In this document: positions 62,724 through 64,000 of the stretch, piece by piece
Layout of the letters: each line of letters starts with the position of its first letter
How positions within the stretch are numbered: position 1 is the stretch's first letter
Source of the DNA: Atopsyche davidsoni
Lineage: Eukaryota; Arthropoda; Insecta; Trichoptera; Hydrobiosidae
Assembly (NCBI GenBank): GCA_022113835.1
Contig: JAILWY010000006.1
Span: forward strand, 10,834,501-10,898,500
Direction: 5' to 3'
DNA: 64,000 bases
Position numbers and translations under genes: made by a program
The notes under the pieces: generated by a model
Told to the model about the DNA's origin: nothing
Databases searched by the model: none
What the model saw: the letters and a program-made list of their open reading frames with translations, nothing else

Positions 62724-63346
62724 TTCTAAGCTCATAGAGCGGGAACCGATTTTATCGCTTCTCCTGTCTAAAGTCTCATCTGACTCCTCTGAATATGCAA
62801 AAAAAAAACCGTCACTGGAGAACTCCTTCTCCCCCTCACTCACAACAGAGCACGAGAAGAAGCCTCAAACGCAGCCGACGGTCAGCTAGCCAACAAAACT
62901 AGCACGAAAGAGATATTTAAATATGTAAAGTGGAGAGTTGTTGTAAAGAAGTAAAGTTAATAATTTTTGCGGCACGCATATTAAAAAAAGGCTCCAAATT
63001 TACTTTGTTTGCTATTTTTTTTTTTAATTTCCAACGCAAGTTTTATATTTTATAATTACACATTTCCATCGCAGCAAAATCGCTAGCCATAAATATTTTA
63101 CGATTGATTAATCAGCCTGGCTACACTTTTGTTAGATTTTTGATCGCGTCCCAAGAATCGCGGCGTCTAAATCAAAATAACAATGGCGGATAATTGATGG
63201 CCGCGCTAGATAGACGGTTTTCATTAAATTTAATTGTAGCCCCAATCGAACGTTCATACGGTTAACCGAGCTCTATTAGTCCCTGTCACTGCGGGACTAA
63301 AGCAGCGCGTAATCCATCACGCCGGCATGTGTATTTTATATTAATA
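62724..63346. other. intergenic DNA between Helitron remains
   Basis: No gene. At 63272-63296 TTAGTCCC and GGGACTAA form a perfect 8-bp stem around a 9-base loop. 63130-63330 is less AT-rich than its surroundings. Confidence 0.4.
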
Positions 63347-63720
63347 CTAGAAATGTATCCCGTCATAGAATGACGCGCATTCGATGAACGATGCAATGGT
63401 GTTTGAACATAATAAGATGAATAATTGCTTTCATTTTGTACCACCAGTTGGATGAAATTCTGTGATATACTTGGCCTTGAACTTTGAAGCAGAGTGGCCC
63501 ACTGTTAATTTAGCTCCCATTGATGCAGAAGATATACTGTTATCGTATGATCTTATTTTTCTCTTGAAATTTCCATTATAAATATCCTTTAAATATACTG
63601 GGGAAATAGGCCTTGCTGGTAGTTTCACTTTACCTTTGTGACAGTAATCGTTGAATTTTCCATCTGATGGGTTTCTGCTTGATAATGTAAAGCATTGCAG
63701 AATCGACAGGTCACACTAAT
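63347..63720 (-). pseudogene. Helitron relic, helicase-like N-region fragment with 3' terminus
   Basis: Minus strand: VTCRFCNALHYQAETHQ, then after a frameshift FNDYCHKGKVKLPARPISP, RKIRSYDNSISSASMGAKL and GHSASKF, closing with a stop at 63418. This CxFCxALHxxxE / CCxxGKVxLP / RxYNxxxxxASxGA series is the Helitron helicase-like domain. The Rep and helicase parts are missing. A CGTCA-tagaa-TGACG hairpin and CTAG before T (63347-63350) give a 3' end like family 1, so this may be a fragment of the autonomous source. Confidence 0.75.
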
Positions 63721-64000
63721 TAATCCGAAGACAAACGCAGCGTTCGCTGTGCATCAGTTTCTTTTTGTCTTGAGGTCGATGCGCGTACTCGAATTTTAAG
63801 AAGACGCTGCTCACGTTTTCCTTCCAACTCATTGCTTGACATTTATGTCACATTTCGTGTCACAAACAACGCATCACTTTTCACTGCGCTGTTCTTTATT
63901 TGATGCAGTCTTTATCACGTTCAATTGTAAAATTCTTGTTGAATTACGTTTTCTGTGCGTAGACGGTGTTATTTTGAGTTAATAAGGGTCTAGGTCCCAT
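63721..64000. other. right end of window
   Basis: No gene seen. Probably continues upstream parts of the Helitron relic in degraded form. Confidence 0.3.

Overview
The window is nuclear DNA of an insect. The evidence is eukaryotic GT-AG gene structure, strong AT bias, (CCTAA)n pentamers of the arthropod telomere type inside the sequence, and mariner, Helitron, tRNA-derived SINE and probable Penelope-like repeats. Diptera are unlikely because they lack TTAGG telomere repeats. I cannot place the order.

Four protein genes could be assembled exon by exon with matching intron phases. On the + strand, a CHIC1/CHIC2 orthologue (cysteine-rich hydrophobic domain, 166 aa) has three exons between 18621 and 23452, with a 51-codon upstream ORF in its presumed leader. 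On the - strand, in transcription order, lie an LRRC71-like leucine-rich-repeat protein (58807-56399, 455 aa), the FHIP1/FAM160A orthologue (55637-40995, 14 coding exons, 967 or 981 aa) and a two-SH3 endocytic-adaptor-like protein resembling SH3D19/EVE-1 (37436-31075, 490 aa). FHIP belongs to the FTS-Hook-FHIP dynein adaptor of early endosomes, and the SH3 protein carries AP-2-type DPF and WxxF motifs. Both therefore concern endocytic traffic, though adjacency alone does not show that they cooperate. A small two-exon gene of unknown function may lie at 7809-6521 on the - strand, starting in a CpG-rich promoter-like block, and an isolated exon-like ORF sits at 94-275.

The rest is introns and repeats. 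1-18 kb: AT-rich intergenic DNA with a mariner relic (4.25-4.67 kb), interstitial telomere repeats, SINE fragments, a (TA)n tract, a Helitron copy (14441-14748) and a 94-bp-arm palindrome (14.9-15.1 kb). 18-31 kb: CHIC and its AT-rich 3' side. 31-58.8 kb: the three minus-strand genes, whose introns hold SINE and hammerhead-like repeats. 59-64 kb: Helitron remains of at least two families, two with recognisable coding fragments, plus two CpG-rich blocks.

The most unusual signal is a set of repeats carrying a hammerhead-ribozyme-like core (UUGAUAA or CUGAAGA, a stem, then GAAA). In two places the core occurs as a head-to-head inverted pair. In one dispersed copy the stem shows a compensatory base change.
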